Shown one piece after another: positions 52,336 to 60,281 of a DNA stretch of 64,000 nucleotides (its first letter is position 1; each line of letters starts with the position of its first letter). The notes under the pieces are model-generated. The model saw nothing but the letters and a program-made list of their open reading frames with translations. It was not told where the DNA came from and searched no databases. The position numbers were made by a program, and so were the translations under genes. The stretch comes from Rubrobacter indicoceani (GTDB lineage Bacteria > Actinomycetota > Rubrobacteria > Rubrobacterales > Rubrobacteraceae): assembly GCF_003568865.1 (NCBI RefSeq), contig NZ_CP031115.1, positions 2,604,001-2,668,000 of the forward strand, read 5' to 3'.

Positions 52336-52752
52336 CTAGAAAACGTGCCGGACGATGAACACGGTGACCATCGCGACCACGAAGAACGTGATAGTGGCGA
52401 CGATGGACCTCTTCGAGAAGCGGGCGATACCGCAGACACCGTGACCGCTCGTGCACCCCGAGCCGAGCCGCGTCCCGAACCCGACCAGTAGCCCGCCCAG
52501 CACGACGAGCGGCAACGAAACGTCCAGCTCCACCAACCCTTCCCGCCCGACTACCGCAACGTATCCAACCGCAGCAAAGAGCATCCCGACCACAAACGCG
52601 ACCCTCCAGAGAGATTTCTCGCCCTTGGTGAAAATCCCGCCGACAATGCCGCTTATTCCAGCAACCCTACCACTCAACAGCAAAAGCAAGGTCGCCGAGA
52701 GCCCGATCATAACCCCCCCGACCAGCCCACTGAGCGGTGCAAAATTCTCCAA
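52336..52752 (-). CDS. YeeE/YedE-type sulfur transporter half
   Basis: 138 aa, four or five transmembrane helices. It carries the family motif LGSGCTSGHGVCGIAR (C100, C107), with LSATLLLLLSGRVAGISGI in the first repeat. The cysteines relay sulfur species in the characterised YeeE. The gene is divergent from an ArsR regulator, with the ATATAGYAATAT motif (52826-52837) in the gap. The MBL-rhodanese and TauE-type genes on the other side complete a sulfur-handling module. Confidence 0.8.
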   Translation of the reverse strand: MENFAPLSGLVGGVMIGLSATLLLLLSGRVAGISGIVGGIFTKGEKSLWRVAFVVGMLFAAVGYVAVVGREGLVELDVSLPLVVLGGLLVGFGTRLGSGCTSGHGVCGIARFSKRSIVATITFFVVAMVTVFIVRHVF

Positions 52753-52825
52753 GACCGATCACACCTTTCCACTACTTCTACAAAGAGATACGTCCATATG
52801 AGACATATCTATACTCTAAACTACC

Positions 52826-52837
52826 ATATAGTAATAT
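52826..52837. promoter_or_regulatory. ATATAGTAATAT element before the YeeE/YedE and ArsR genes
   Basis: Near-palindromic AT-rich element in a GC-rich background. The reverse complement of the element at 53264-53275 (ATATTGCTATAT) is ATATAGCAATAT, differing from this one at a single base. Likely operator of the ArsR protein encoded between them. Confidence 0.55.
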
Positions 52838-52898
52838 ACCGTTTTGAGTGTGGCCGTGATCCGGAAAGAGGTATGAAGTGTCTGGCAGGAGAAAAGAA

Positions 52899-53225
52899 AT
52901 GACCGGGGGCGGGTTTCGCCTGATCTCCGAGCGCTTCAAGGCTCTCTCCGAGCCGATGCGGCTGCGTTTGATCTACGCCCTCATGGACGGCGAGAAAACA
53001 GTCGGTGAACTCGTCGAAGAGACCGACAGCCTTCAGGCAAACGTCTCCAAACACCTCGGTATCCTTCTCGACGCCGGTATCCTCGGTCGCCGCAAAGAGG
53101 GTCTCAGAGCCTACTACCGAATCACCGACGAAACCATCTACGAACTCTGCGACCTTGTCTGCAGCTCCCTCGAACATCGTCTCGCCGCAGAACTCCAGAG
53201 CCTCTCTAACCCCCGGCAAAACTAG
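52899..53225 (+). CDS. ArsR/SmtB-family regulator of the sulfur module
   Basis: 108 aa from the ATG at 52899 (AGGAG seven nt upstream); a GTG at 52878 would add seven residues. The winged helix is clear: FKALSEPMRLRLIYALMDGE, VGELVEETDSLQANVSKHLGIL and GLRAYYRITD. Two cysteines (CDLVC) lie in the C-terminal helix; no CxC metal site in the recognition region is present. ArsR proteins beside persulfide dioxygenase-like genes often sense persulfides (SqrR/BigR type). That use here is inference, as is binding to the two ATATAGYAATAT elements. Confidence 0.75.
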   Translation: MTGGGFRLISERFKALSEPMRLRLIYALMDGEKTVGELVEETDSLQANVSKHLGILLDAGILGRRKEGLRAYYRITDETIYELCDLVCSSLEHRLAAELQSLSNPRQN

Positions 53226-53263
53226 AAACCTCCCACAGATACCGGAAAACTTGCACATCTATA

Positions 53264-53275
53264 ATATTGCTATAT
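53264..53275. promoter_or_regulatory. ATATTGCTATAT element before the MBL-rhodanese gene
   Basis: Second copy (opposite orientation) of the element at 52826-52837, about 39 nt before the start of the MBL-rhodanese gene. A shared operator would join the two transcription units in one regulon. Confidence 0.55.
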
Positions 53276-53313
53276 AGTGATTTAGTGTAATATAAAAGAC
53301 GAAAGGAGCGAGG

Positions 53314-54723
53314 ATGTTATTTGAGAGGGTTTACGACGGGGATCTCGCCCACGCCAGCTTCGTTATCGGGTGTCAGAAGAGTAGTGAAGCGGTCGTTGTG
53401 GATGCGAGGCGGGACATCGGGGTCTATCTCCGCCTCGCCGAAGAGAATGGTATGGAGGTAGTTGGCGTAACGGAGACGCACATCCACGCCGACTACCTCT
53501 CAGGGTCACGTGAGCTTGCCGCCGCGACCGGGGCGCGGCTGTACCTCTCCGGCGAGGGCGGCGAGGGCTGGCAGTACGAGTTTGAGGGTGAGAGGCTCAT
53601 GGACGGGGATGAAATCCGCATCGGCAACATCCGTTTGAAGGCTCTTCACACGCCGGGTCACACCCCGGAGCATCTCTCTTTCCTTGTAACGGACGGCGGG
53701 CAGACCGATGAGCCGGGATATCTTCTGAGTGGAGATTTCGTGTTCGTCGGGGATCTCGGCAGGCCGGATCTGCTCGACGAAGCGGCGGGCAGCGAGGACA
53801 CCCGCTTTGCAGGTGCGAGTCAGATGTACCGGAGTCTCAGGGAGAAATTCCTGCCGTTGCCGGACTACGTGCAGGTTCATCCCGGACACGGTGCGGGGAG
53901 CGCGTGCGGCAAGTCTCTCGGGGCCGTTCCGTCCTCGACCGTCGGCTACGAGCGGCTCTTTTCGTGGTGGGGCAGATACCTCGAAAGCGGAGATGAAGAA
54001 GGCTTCGTGAAGGAGCTTCTCTCCGGGCAGCCGGACGCTCCGGCGTACTTCGGGCGTATGAAGCGGCAGAACCGGGGCGGGCCGGAAGTTCTGGGCAGAC
54101 CTTCGCCTCTTCGGGAATACGACCCGTCGGAGGTGGAAGCGGGTATGGAGTCGGGGGGGCTGATCCTCGTAGACACCCGACCTGTCGGGAGCGTTCACAG
54201 AGGGACGGTTCCGGGTGCGCTGGACGTCCCGTACGGTAAGAACTTCGCTAGCTGGGCGGCCTGGGCGATAGACCCGGAGGTCGACGGGAGGGAAATAGTC
54301 CTTCTGGCGACGGACGCCGCCGACGCGTCGGAGATGCGGAATCGCCTGCTCTGGGTCGGCATAGACCGCGTAGTCGGGTACGTAACGGGCTTCGAGGGGC
54401 TGGAGGAGGCCGTTCCGCGTTTGCTCCCTCCGGAAGACCTCGATGCTCCGGGGGGATCCGCATTCGTACTGGACGTGAGGACGAAGGGCGAGTACGAGGC
54501 AGGGAACATCCCCGGTTCAGAACATATACAAGGTGGGCGCGTTCTGTGGAATCTGGATGCGCTTCCGAGGGATGGGCGGATCGTCACTTACTGCGGGAGC
54601 GGAGCGCGAAGTTCCGTGGTCGCGAGCGTTCTGCGGGCAAACGGCTTCGACGTCTCCGAACTAGACGGAACCTATGGTTCGTGGGCTTCCCGGCAGAGGC
54701 GGTCGGTCGGAGCGAGCGCGTAG
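53314..54723 (+). CDS. MBL-fold persulfide dioxygenase-like protein with two rhodanese domains
   Basis: 469 aa. The N-terminal metallo-beta-lactamase domain (about 1-235) has THIHADYLSG (H56, H58, D60), HTPGHTPEH (H116), SGDFVFVGDLGRPDLL (D141) and HPGHG, the ETHE1/persulfide dioxygenase pattern with the single-iron ligands. A first rhodanese domain (about 265-365) lacks the active Cys (LLATDAADAS). The second (about 380-465) has YCGSGARSS with Cys427. Size and order match CstB/BlhA-like enzymes that oxidise persulfides and move sulfane sulfur. A strong AAAGGAG lies upstream. Confidence 0.8.
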   Translation: MLFERVYDGDLAHASFVIGCQKSSEAVVVDARRDIGVYLRLAEENGMEVVGVTETHIHADYLSGSRELAAATGARLYLSGEGGEGWQYEFEGERLMDGDEIRIGNIRLKALHTPGHTPEHLSFLVTDGGQTDEPGYLLSGDFVFVGDLGRPDLLDEAAGSEDTRFAGASQMYRSLREKFLPLPDYVQVHPGHGAGSACGKSLGAVPSSTVGYERLFSWWGRYLESGDEEGFVKELLSGQPDAPAYFGRMKRQNRGGPEVLGRPSPLREYDPSEVEAGMESGGLILVDTRPVGSVHRGTVPGALDVPYGKNFASWAAWAIDPEVDGREIVLLATDAADASEMRNRLLWVGIDRVVGYVTGFEGLEEAVPRLLPPEDLDAPGGSAFVLDVRTKGEYEAGNIPGSEHIQGGRVLWNLDALPRDGRIVTYCGSGARSSVVASVLRANGFDVSELDGTYGSWASRQRRSVGASA

Positions 54724-54776
54724 TGAGTGGCTTCAGGATCATCCGGATGTTCGCTGCCGAGCGGAGATGCGTGTAG

Positions 54777-55553
54777 GTGATCGCGCTTGACCTTGCGCTA
54801 GCGGTCGTGATCGGGGTTTCGCTCGGCCTGCTTGGTAGCGGCGGCTCGATACTGACGGTCCCCGTGTTTGTCTACCTTCTCGGATATGACGCTAAAGTAG
54901 CCGTCGCCGCGAGCCTGTTCGTGGTAGGCACGGCGAGCCTTGCAGGCGCGCTCGGGCATGTGAGGCAGGGAAACCTCGACCTCCTCATGGCCCTCACCTT
55001 CGGGCCGTTTGCGATGCTCGGAGCGTACCTCGGGGCGGACCTCGCCCGAATATTCTCCGGCGCTGCGCAGCTTGTGCTCTTTGCGGTCTTGATGCTCGTA
55101 GCGGCCTTTTTCATGCTCCGGGACGCAACAGAAGGCGGCAGGCTCGGCTACGAAGGTCCGGCCGGGACCCTCTGGAGCCCGTTTATGCTGGCGAAAATAG
55201 GGGCACAGGGCCTCGCGGTCGGGGTTCTGACCGGGCTTGTCGGGGTGGGTGGTGGGTTCCTCATCATCCCGGCGCTTGTTCTTGTGTGCGGCGTTGATAT
55301 GAAGCGGGCGGTCGGGACTTCACTTCTGATCATCTTCCTCAACTCCGGCTCCGGGCTTCTCGGATACGTCGGACAGGTCTCGCTGCCCTGGGGCTTCCTT
55401 GCGCTGTTCACGACTTTCTCGGTCTTTGGCATCCTGATCGGTGCGAGGCTCTCGCGCTACGTATCTCAAGATACCCTCAAGGAGTACTTTGCCCTTCTGC
55501 TTATCGTAATAGCCGCTTTTGTACTGGTACAGAACACGAGCCCGTTCTCCTGA
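54777..55553 (+). CDS. TauE/SafE (TSUP)-family permease
   Basis: 258 aa, GTG start with GGAG upstream. About eight transmembrane helices in two related halves. Family motifs: GLLGSGGSILTVPVFVYLLG, AVAASLFVVGTASLAGAL, and in the second half GLVGVGGGFLIIPALVL and AVGTSLLIIFLNS. TSUP proteins export or import sulfite, sulfonates or thiosulfate. It follows the MBL-rhodanese gene by 53 nt on the same strand, so sulfite or thiosulfate export from persulfide oxidation is the natural guess. Confidence 0.8.
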   Translation: MIALDLALAVVIGVSLGLLGSGGSILTVPVFVYLLGYDAKVAVAASLFVVGTASLAGALGHVRQGNLDLLMALTFGPFAMLGAYLGADLARIFSGAAQLVLFAVLMLVAAFFMLRDATEGGRLGYEGPAGTLWSPFMLAKIGAQGLAVGVLTGLVGVGGGFLIIPALVLVCGVDMKRAVGTSLLIIFLNSGSGLLGYVGQVSLPWGFLALFTTFSVFGILIGARLSRYVSQDTLKEYFALLLIVIAAFVLVQNTSPFS

Positions 55554-55836
55554 GCTTCTTTGGAGCGATTCGCGTTAAAGACCGCGAGCAACTCGGACGC
55601 CCGGCCACCCAGTTCTCAGGCAAACGGCTTTCGGGTCGAGAATCGAACGCCGACACGGTCCCCCGTACACCGGCCCCGAACCGTCGTCCACCTCGAGACC
55701 CCGCGCCGAGGCGCTCCCCGACTCCAACGAACCGGGAGCAGGATATGCCTCGACGGTCGAGTTTCCTGCTTCGGCCCGGCAGCCGGGTTGTGGACGGCGT
55801 GATCCTTGCAGACCCGTTCCGCCCCGAAGCTTTCGG

Positions 55837-56190
55837 TTACTCCTTCTTGTGTCGCAGCCCCCAGGCGCCTCGCTCGGTCTCCACGTCTGCGGAGAACGGG
55901 GCGGCGGGGTCCGTCTGTACCGAGCTTTTCTCTATCTTGATCTCCTTGACCCGACTCGCCTCCACGTCGAGGATGATCTCGTCGTCGCCGGTGATCTCTT
56001 TAACGTGGTTTACCGGTATGTTGAGGTCTCCCTTGAAGAGCCCTTCGACGCGTACCGTGAAGTCCGAGTCCCTGACCTCGCCCAGGTCACCGACCTTCTC
56101 CCGGTCGGAGCCGAGCACCACTGCTCCGGTGGCCTGCAACTGGGGAAGGGTCTGTAGAGATTTTTCGGAGTTGCCGCTGCTGTTGTCCAT
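55837..56190 (-). CDS. PRC-barrel/DUF2171-like protein
   Basis: 117 aa. A polar N-terminus (about 1-20) is followed by a beta-rich domain: GAVVLGSDREKVGDLGEV, DFTVRVEGLFKGDLNIPVNHVKEITGDDEIILDVEASRVKEI (two halves of the barrel). This is the PRC-barrel/DUF2171 pattern, seen in small stress-related proteins and RNA-processing factors. The acidic tail varies. The gene stands alone with a G-rich ribosome binding site. Confidence 0.6.
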   Translation of the reverse strand: MDNSSGNSEKSLQTLPQLQATGAVVLGSDREKVGDLGEVRDSDFTVRVEGLFKGDLNIPVNHVKEITGDDEIILDVEASRVKEIKIEKSSVQTDPAAPFSADVETERGAWGLRHKKE

Positions 56191-56379
56191 TTTTGGAGCC
56201 CCTCTGATAAAAGCCTGAAACCGTTGGCGGAAGTACTACCGTCACGGGTTCGTTGCCCCTAATGGCTTCGGGCTAATCACAAGGGGGTGTGCCGTCCGGC
56301 GACGCGCGGGGCTTCCCGGCCCGCTGATACGGCCCCGCCATCATGGAGCGGGCCTCTGATAAAAAGGCTCCGGCCCGGC

Positions 56380-56604
56380 TTACCGCTCCTCTTCGAGAAG
56401 GCCCGTAACCTCTTCTTCGACGCGGTCTTCTATCTGGGTACTCCGCTCGTTTATCTCCTGGTTTACGCGCTCCTCGACCCTCTGCTGCTGACGGTTTATC
56501 TCCTCGTCCGCTCTCTGGCGCACCTCGTCCTCGACGGCTCCGCAGGCCGCGGCTGACAGGACGATAAAAACCAGGAGTGCTCCTCCGGCGAGTTTTCTTT
56601 GCAT
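56380..56604 (-). CDS. Small lipoprotein with a coiled coil
   Basis: 74 aa. A lipoprotein signal (LSAAAC, Cys21) leads to an almost entirely charged, helical mature part with heptad-like QxxVxER and RVxxE repeats. GGAGG lies upstream of the ATG. Such short, membrane-tethered coiled coils are common but not assigned a function. Confidence 0.6.
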   Translation of the reverse strand: MQRKLAGGALLVFIVLSAAACGAVEDEVRQRADEEINRQQQRVEERVNQEINERSTQIEDRVEEEVTGLLEEER

Positions 56605-56713
56605 GGCGCTCCTCCGATCTGGACAGAGCGAGTCTAGCAGAGACCGCGATTTTGATAACCGTGCCTGCTTCGGTCTCTTCTTCTCCGTTCCGCCGGATGC
56701 GTCCCGGCAAACG

Positions 56714-56737
56714 AAAAGCCCCCGGTTTTCCGGGGGC
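56714..56737 (-). terminator. Strong hairpin terminator after the RTX lipoprotein gene
   Basis: Perfect 8-bp stem GCCCCCGG/CCGGGGGC with a 4-nt loop, followed on the minus strand by TTTT. It lies 35 nt downstream of the RTX/DUF11 gene stop. Confidence 0.7.
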
Positions 56738-56771
56738 GAATCGTTCGGTCGCTGTCGGAGCCGGCGTATCG

Positions 56772-57740
56772 CTACTGTCTGACCGAGTTCCTGCCCGGTC
56801 CGCCGTTCAGGGTGTCCTGTCCCGGCCCGCCACGCAGCGTATCGTTCCCTGCGCCGCCGAGGATGGTGTCGTTGCCGAGTTCACCGTAGAGCGTATCGTT
56901 GCCGTCTTCTCCCTCTATCCGATCGTCGCCATCACCGCCACGAGCTATGTCCTTGCCAACCCCGCCGAGGATGACATCGTTGCCGAGTTCACCGTAGCCC
57001 GTATCGTTGCCCGCGCCGCCGCGAAGCACGTCGCCGCCGCCGAGACCGTACATAAGGTCGTTGCCGCCCGCGCCGCAGATCACATCCCGCCCAGCGGTGC
57101 CGCGAAGGATATCGTTGCCCGGAGTACCGGTGATAGTGCAGACGTTCGAATTGAACTCGTTGACAAGTGTCGTGATGGTGACGGTGTTGTTCTCCTGCGG
57201 GTCCGGGGGCACCGTCGGGAAGCCCTCGCTGCCTTCGGCCTCTCGAAGCTCCAAGGCTTCGATCTGACGCTCCTGAGTGTTGTCGGGCGTCTGCGGTTCG
57301 GCACAGGTCAGGGTGCCCTCGTCCGAGATCACGGCGACCGCCGTGGACGAACTGCACATCTGCGTCTCGGCCGTGTTCCTTATCCTGCCGACCTCGGTGG
57401 GCGTAACGGCGATGTCAACGGTCGCCTTTGCGTTGAGCGCAAGGGGGCCCAGCGTACAGAGAACCCGGTTCTCAGCATCGGCCGGCTGACAGACCCCCTG
57501 GCTCGGTGCAGCGGAGATAAAGTCCACCGACTCCGGCAGGGCATCGGAGACAAGGACGTTCGGTACGCCCTGATTGTTCTGATCCGACCCCGACTGGAGG
57601 TTCGTGACTTCGAGGGTGTAGGTCAGGGGACGTCCTTCGGTCGCGGGGTCCGGGCTGGCGGTCTTGGTTATGGCCAGATCGCACCCGGCAAGCATTGCCA
57701 TAATCGCCCCGAGCGCAGCAAGCTGCAGGATCTTCCTCAT
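56772..57740 (-). CDS. Lipoprotein with DUF11 and RTX-type calcium-binding repeats
   Basis: 322 aa from the ATG at 57740, which has GGGAG 4 nt before it and gives a proper lipoprotein signal (MLAGC, Cys20). A DUF11-type immunoglobulin-like domain (about 22-150) has TKTASPDPATEGRPLTYTLEV. A C-terminal series of about seven nonapeptide repeats (GGAGNDTLxGGxGxD, about 200-320) forms a calcium-binding RTX beta-roll. It has no adhesin, lipase or toxin domain. A structural surface protein is likely. RTX repeats on a Gram-positive-style lipoprotein are uncommon. Confidence 0.75.
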   Translation of the reverse strand: MRKILQLAALGAIMAMLAGCDLAITKTASPDPATEGRPLTYTLEVTNLQSGSDQNNQGVPNVLVSDALPESVDFISAAPSQGVCQPADAENRVLCTLGPLALNAKATVDIAVTPTEVGRIRNTAETQMCSSSTAVAVISDEGTLTCAEPQTPDNTQERQIEALELREAEGSEGFPTVPPDPQENNTVTITTLVNEFNSNVCTITGTPGNDILRGTAGRDVICGAGGNDLMYGLGGGDVLRGGAGNDTGYGELGNDVILGGVGKDIARGGDGDDRIEGEDGNDTLYGELGNDTILGGAGNDTLRGGPGQDTLNGGPGRNSVRQ

Positions 57741-58103
57741 GATGCTCCCACTTTCTCTCTCCGCTTTTCTCTGTTGGGTCGAGTTTACGTTCTCACCCCC
57801 CGGGGTTTCGCGCCTCACTCAAACTACGTAGTTTCCGAACCCGGTCGTAAACATTACCCGGTGCTAGCACCTGTCTTTCGGAGCGCTGCATCGCGGTCCG
57901 TCCCCGGTCACGCCCCCGAGCCGGAAGCATCCGCGTCCACTATCCCCGCCGAAAACCGTTGCGGCGCCTACCCTCTTCGGGGGCTCCCGGGGCGGCTGAA
58001 GACACGGCGGAGGCGGTCATTGCGGTTTCTTGTTCCGGGTGGTTTTTGCGGATCGTCCTGCAGATCATTTTCCGGCTCGGACAACGGGCCTTTTGACCGG
58101 TCT
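57741..58103. other. Intergenic stretch, no gene called
   Basis: 363 nt between two minus-strand genes. No ORF with a start signal and no hairpin that I can support. Confidence 0.35.
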
Positions 58104-58760
58104 CTACATCTCCATGCCGGGCATGGCTTCCTGCATCGGCGCGGGCTCTTCGCCCATGCCCCGGAGCATGTCCTGCATGATCGCGATCTCCTTCTGCTGA
58201 GAAGATGAGACTGCCCCGGCGAACGACTCTACTTCGGGTCGGTCTGTTTCAGCGAGAACGGCGTCGGACATCGGGATCGCCGCGCCGTGGTGTTCGATCA
58301 TCAGCCGCAGAAACTCCGCGTTCATCTCGTCCGGCTCCAGTTCAGAGAGCGTCGCGACCTCCTCCCTTGTTGCCATGCCGGGCATGAGGTCGCCGGGCTG
58401 CATCTCGTGCTCCATCCACGCCATCTGCGGCTCGCTCCCGGTCTGAGGCAGACCCCAGACCGAGAGCCATCCCTGCATCTGGCCGATCTGGGCCTGCTGC
58501 GTCAGCACTATGTCGCTCGCCAGAGTGCGGACTTCTTCATCTTCGGTTCTGCGCTCCGCGATAAAGGCCATCTCGACCGCCTGAGCGTGATGAACGGCCA
58601 TGTCGCGAGCGAAACCGGCCTCCGCCGAAGAGTTCCCCGGCGGCCTCCCGGAGATATACAGAAAGATGGCGACGGCGGCCACGAGGGCCGCAAGCGCCGT
58701 GAGAACCACGTAGGCCCCGGCCCACGCAGGCTTTTCTCCGACCCCTTTCCCGGGTATCAT
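58104..58760 (-). CDS. DUF305-family membrane-anchored protein
   Basis: 218 aa. One transmembrane helix (about 15-38) and an extracytoplasmic four-helix domain with two characteristic histidine pairs: FARDMAVHHAQAVEMA and LRLMIEHHGAAIPMSD, then Met-rich stretches (LMPGM, MPGMEM). DUF305 proteins are ferritin-like in fold and are often linked to copper handling. The start overlaps the DUF3105 gene (ATGA), a common actinobacterial pair. Confidence 0.8.
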   Translation of the reverse strand: MIPGKGVGEKPAWAGAYVVLTALAALVAAVAIFLYISGRPPGNSSAEAGFARDMAVHHAQAVEMAFIAERRTEDEEVRTLASDIVLTQQAQIGQMQGWLSVWGLPQTGSEPQMAWMEHEMQPGDLMPGMATREEVATLSELEPDEMNAEFLRLMIEHHGAAIPMSDAVLAETDRPEVESFAGAVSSSQQKEIAIMQDMLRGMGEEPAPMQEAMPGMEM

Positions 58761-59392
58761 GACGGGGTTCCTACCCCGCCGGTGCAGGCCGCACCGAATT
58801 CCGGGGTCTGCGGTCCCTGACGGAACGCCTGGACGAACTGCTCCAGCTCCGGGGCACCCGCATTCTCGAGCTGGAGCTGCTTGCCCCAGGCGGTCGCCAC
58901 TATGGGCGAGGGGAGGTCCTCGACCGGGCTGGCGAGTATGTACGTCTGGCCGCTTGCAAGCTCACTTACGGTCTGGCGCTGCTCTTCGGGCAGCTCGGGG
59001 GAGTAGGAGATCCAGACCGCCCCGTGCTCAAGCGAGTGAACCGCGTTCTCGCTTCTTATCGGCTCGGCGTAGAAGCCGCAGTTCTGCCACGCCGGATCGT
59101 GCTCCCCCCCGGCCGGCGGGGTCCGGTCGTAGTCAACGGTCGCGGTCGTGTGCTGCCCCGCCGTGCCCACGTCAATGGTCTCGGTCCCCTCGGGTTCGCC
59201 GCCCGTGGCCTGCTGGTTGACATCCAGGTAGATCACGACCGCAAGCGCGATTATCACCGCGGCCACCAGGCTGGCGGCCACGATCAAACCAACGGGGAAC
59301 TTTCGCTCGGGCATCCGGACCACCCGCCCGCCGGAACCGCCTCTGCCGCCTGCGGGAGTGCCTCGCCCTCCCGGTGAGTTCTTGTTCGCCAT
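58757..59392 (-). CDS. DUF3105-family membrane-anchored protein
   Basis: 211 aa from the ATG at 59392 (GGAGG eight nt upstream); an upstream start adds five residues. A Gly-rich cytoplasmic N-terminus (about 1-30) leads to one transmembrane helix (about 35-58) and a C-terminal DUF3105 domain with YDRTPPAGGEHDPAWQNCGFY and AVHSLEHGAVWISY. The His/Cys residues of the domain suggest metal binding. It is co-translated with the DUF305 protein. Function in the family is unknown. Confidence 0.75.
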   Translation of the reverse strand: MANKNSPGGRGTPAGGRGGSGGRVVRMPERKFPVGLIVAASLVAAVIIALAVVIYLDVNQQATGGEPEGTETIDVGTAGQHTTATVDYDRTPPAGGEHDPAWQNCGFYAEPIRSENAVHSLEHGAVWISYSPELPEEQRQTVSELASGQTYILASPVEDLPSPIVATAWGKQLQLENAGAPELEQFVQAFRQGPQTPEFGAACTGGVGTPS

Positions 59393-59511
59393 TTTTTCTA
59401 CCTCCACTTTGTCAGCTGTATCCTGCGAATCCGTCGCGCCCGCCCGGTAACGCCGACGACCGAGCCCGTACCGGCCCGGTAGACGTTACCGAAAAACCTC
59501 GGTCCTTCAGA

Positions 59512-59790
59512 TCAGGCTTTCGGCGGTCGAAACAGAGCGCTTGTAAAGGTCTGGCTGGACATCGCGCGAGACCTGAAGCTCACCGGAGAATGCCCGACCG
59601 AAACGCTCCGTAACAGAGACGAAACCACGCTCAGAACCCCGGCCACACAGGCCGTCGCGGCCACTCCGAGGGCGGAGTGTATGCCGCTGGGATACCCTTG
59701 ATCCCGGCAGTCCACTGCCGGGTACACCGACACGAAAGCCGACACGACGATGGCGACGACGAAGACCGGGATGTTTCTTCGAGCGTACAT
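59512..59790 (-). CDS. Possible small membrane protein, unknown
   Basis: 92 aa with two hydrophobic segments (about 8-26 and 38-62) and a polar tail. No good ribosome binding site and no family resemblance that I can see. It lies just downstream of the Nramp remnant, so it could be part of the same decayed region. Confidence 0.3.
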   Translation of the reverse strand: MYARRNIPVFVVAIVVSAFVSVYPAVDCRDQGYPSGIHSALGVAATACVAGVLSVVSSLLRSVSVGHSPVSFRSRAMSSQTFTSALFRPPKA

Positions 59791-59799
59791 CGGTGTTCA

Positions 59800-60177
59800 G
59801 TATATATCCCTTTCGAGAAAGCTTGCCTCCAGCCGGAGAACGCCCGGTAGAGCAGAAACAGGTTGAGGGAGACGATCAGGGCAACGAGCCTCGTCAGACG
59901 GTGGTTGACGAGCGAACCCACGATGTTCCTGTTGTGGCAGAACACAAGGAGCGGTATCCGGCGGCTGACAAACCCCTGCATCACGACCTACCCGGCCATC
60001 GTACCGACCGGGGAGCTGGAGAACGCGCTCGCCAGCGGCGCGATGCCGAGGAGGATCGCAAACCCGCCGCGCTCCAGGGCTGCGAACTGCCCGAAGGCCA
60101 CGTCTTGTGTCGGTTACGTCTGCAAGGCCGCGCGAGTTGGAGACCGCAGCCGCGATGCTTAGCAGGCTTGTGTCCAT
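59800..60177 (-). pseudogene. Nramp/MntH-family metal transporter remnant
   Basis: Pieces of an Nramp C-terminus can be followed across frames: MDTSLLSIAAAVSNSRGLADVTD, then FGQFAALERGGFAILLGIAPLASAF and SSSPVGTMAG, a TAG where Gln is expected (before VVMQGFVSRRIPLL), and NIVGSLVNHRLTRLVALIVS followed by LNLFLLYRAF. At least one frameshift, one nonsense codon and an internal deletion are visible. The N-terminal half is absent. It lies next to an intact Zn/Cd exporter, suggesting an old metal-homeostasis cluster. Confidence 0.65.
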
Positions 60178-60281
60178 CGTCCCGGCTATCCTATCGCGCT
60201 CAGGACCTCTACCAGCTCGAACCGGAAGATGCGTCGCTCCTTGCTCTCCATACGCCCGACGACCCGCCTCCAGGCTTGCCG

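Noticed and set aside
55600-55650. A tRNA-like GTTCGATTC motif on the minus strand
   Set aside because: The flanking bases do not pair into a T stem and no other tRNA arms can be found.
56577-58208. A 543-codon plus-strand ORF
   Set aside because: It is antisense to the RTX/DUF11 gene. The repeats make all frames open there and its sequence has no domain or start signal.
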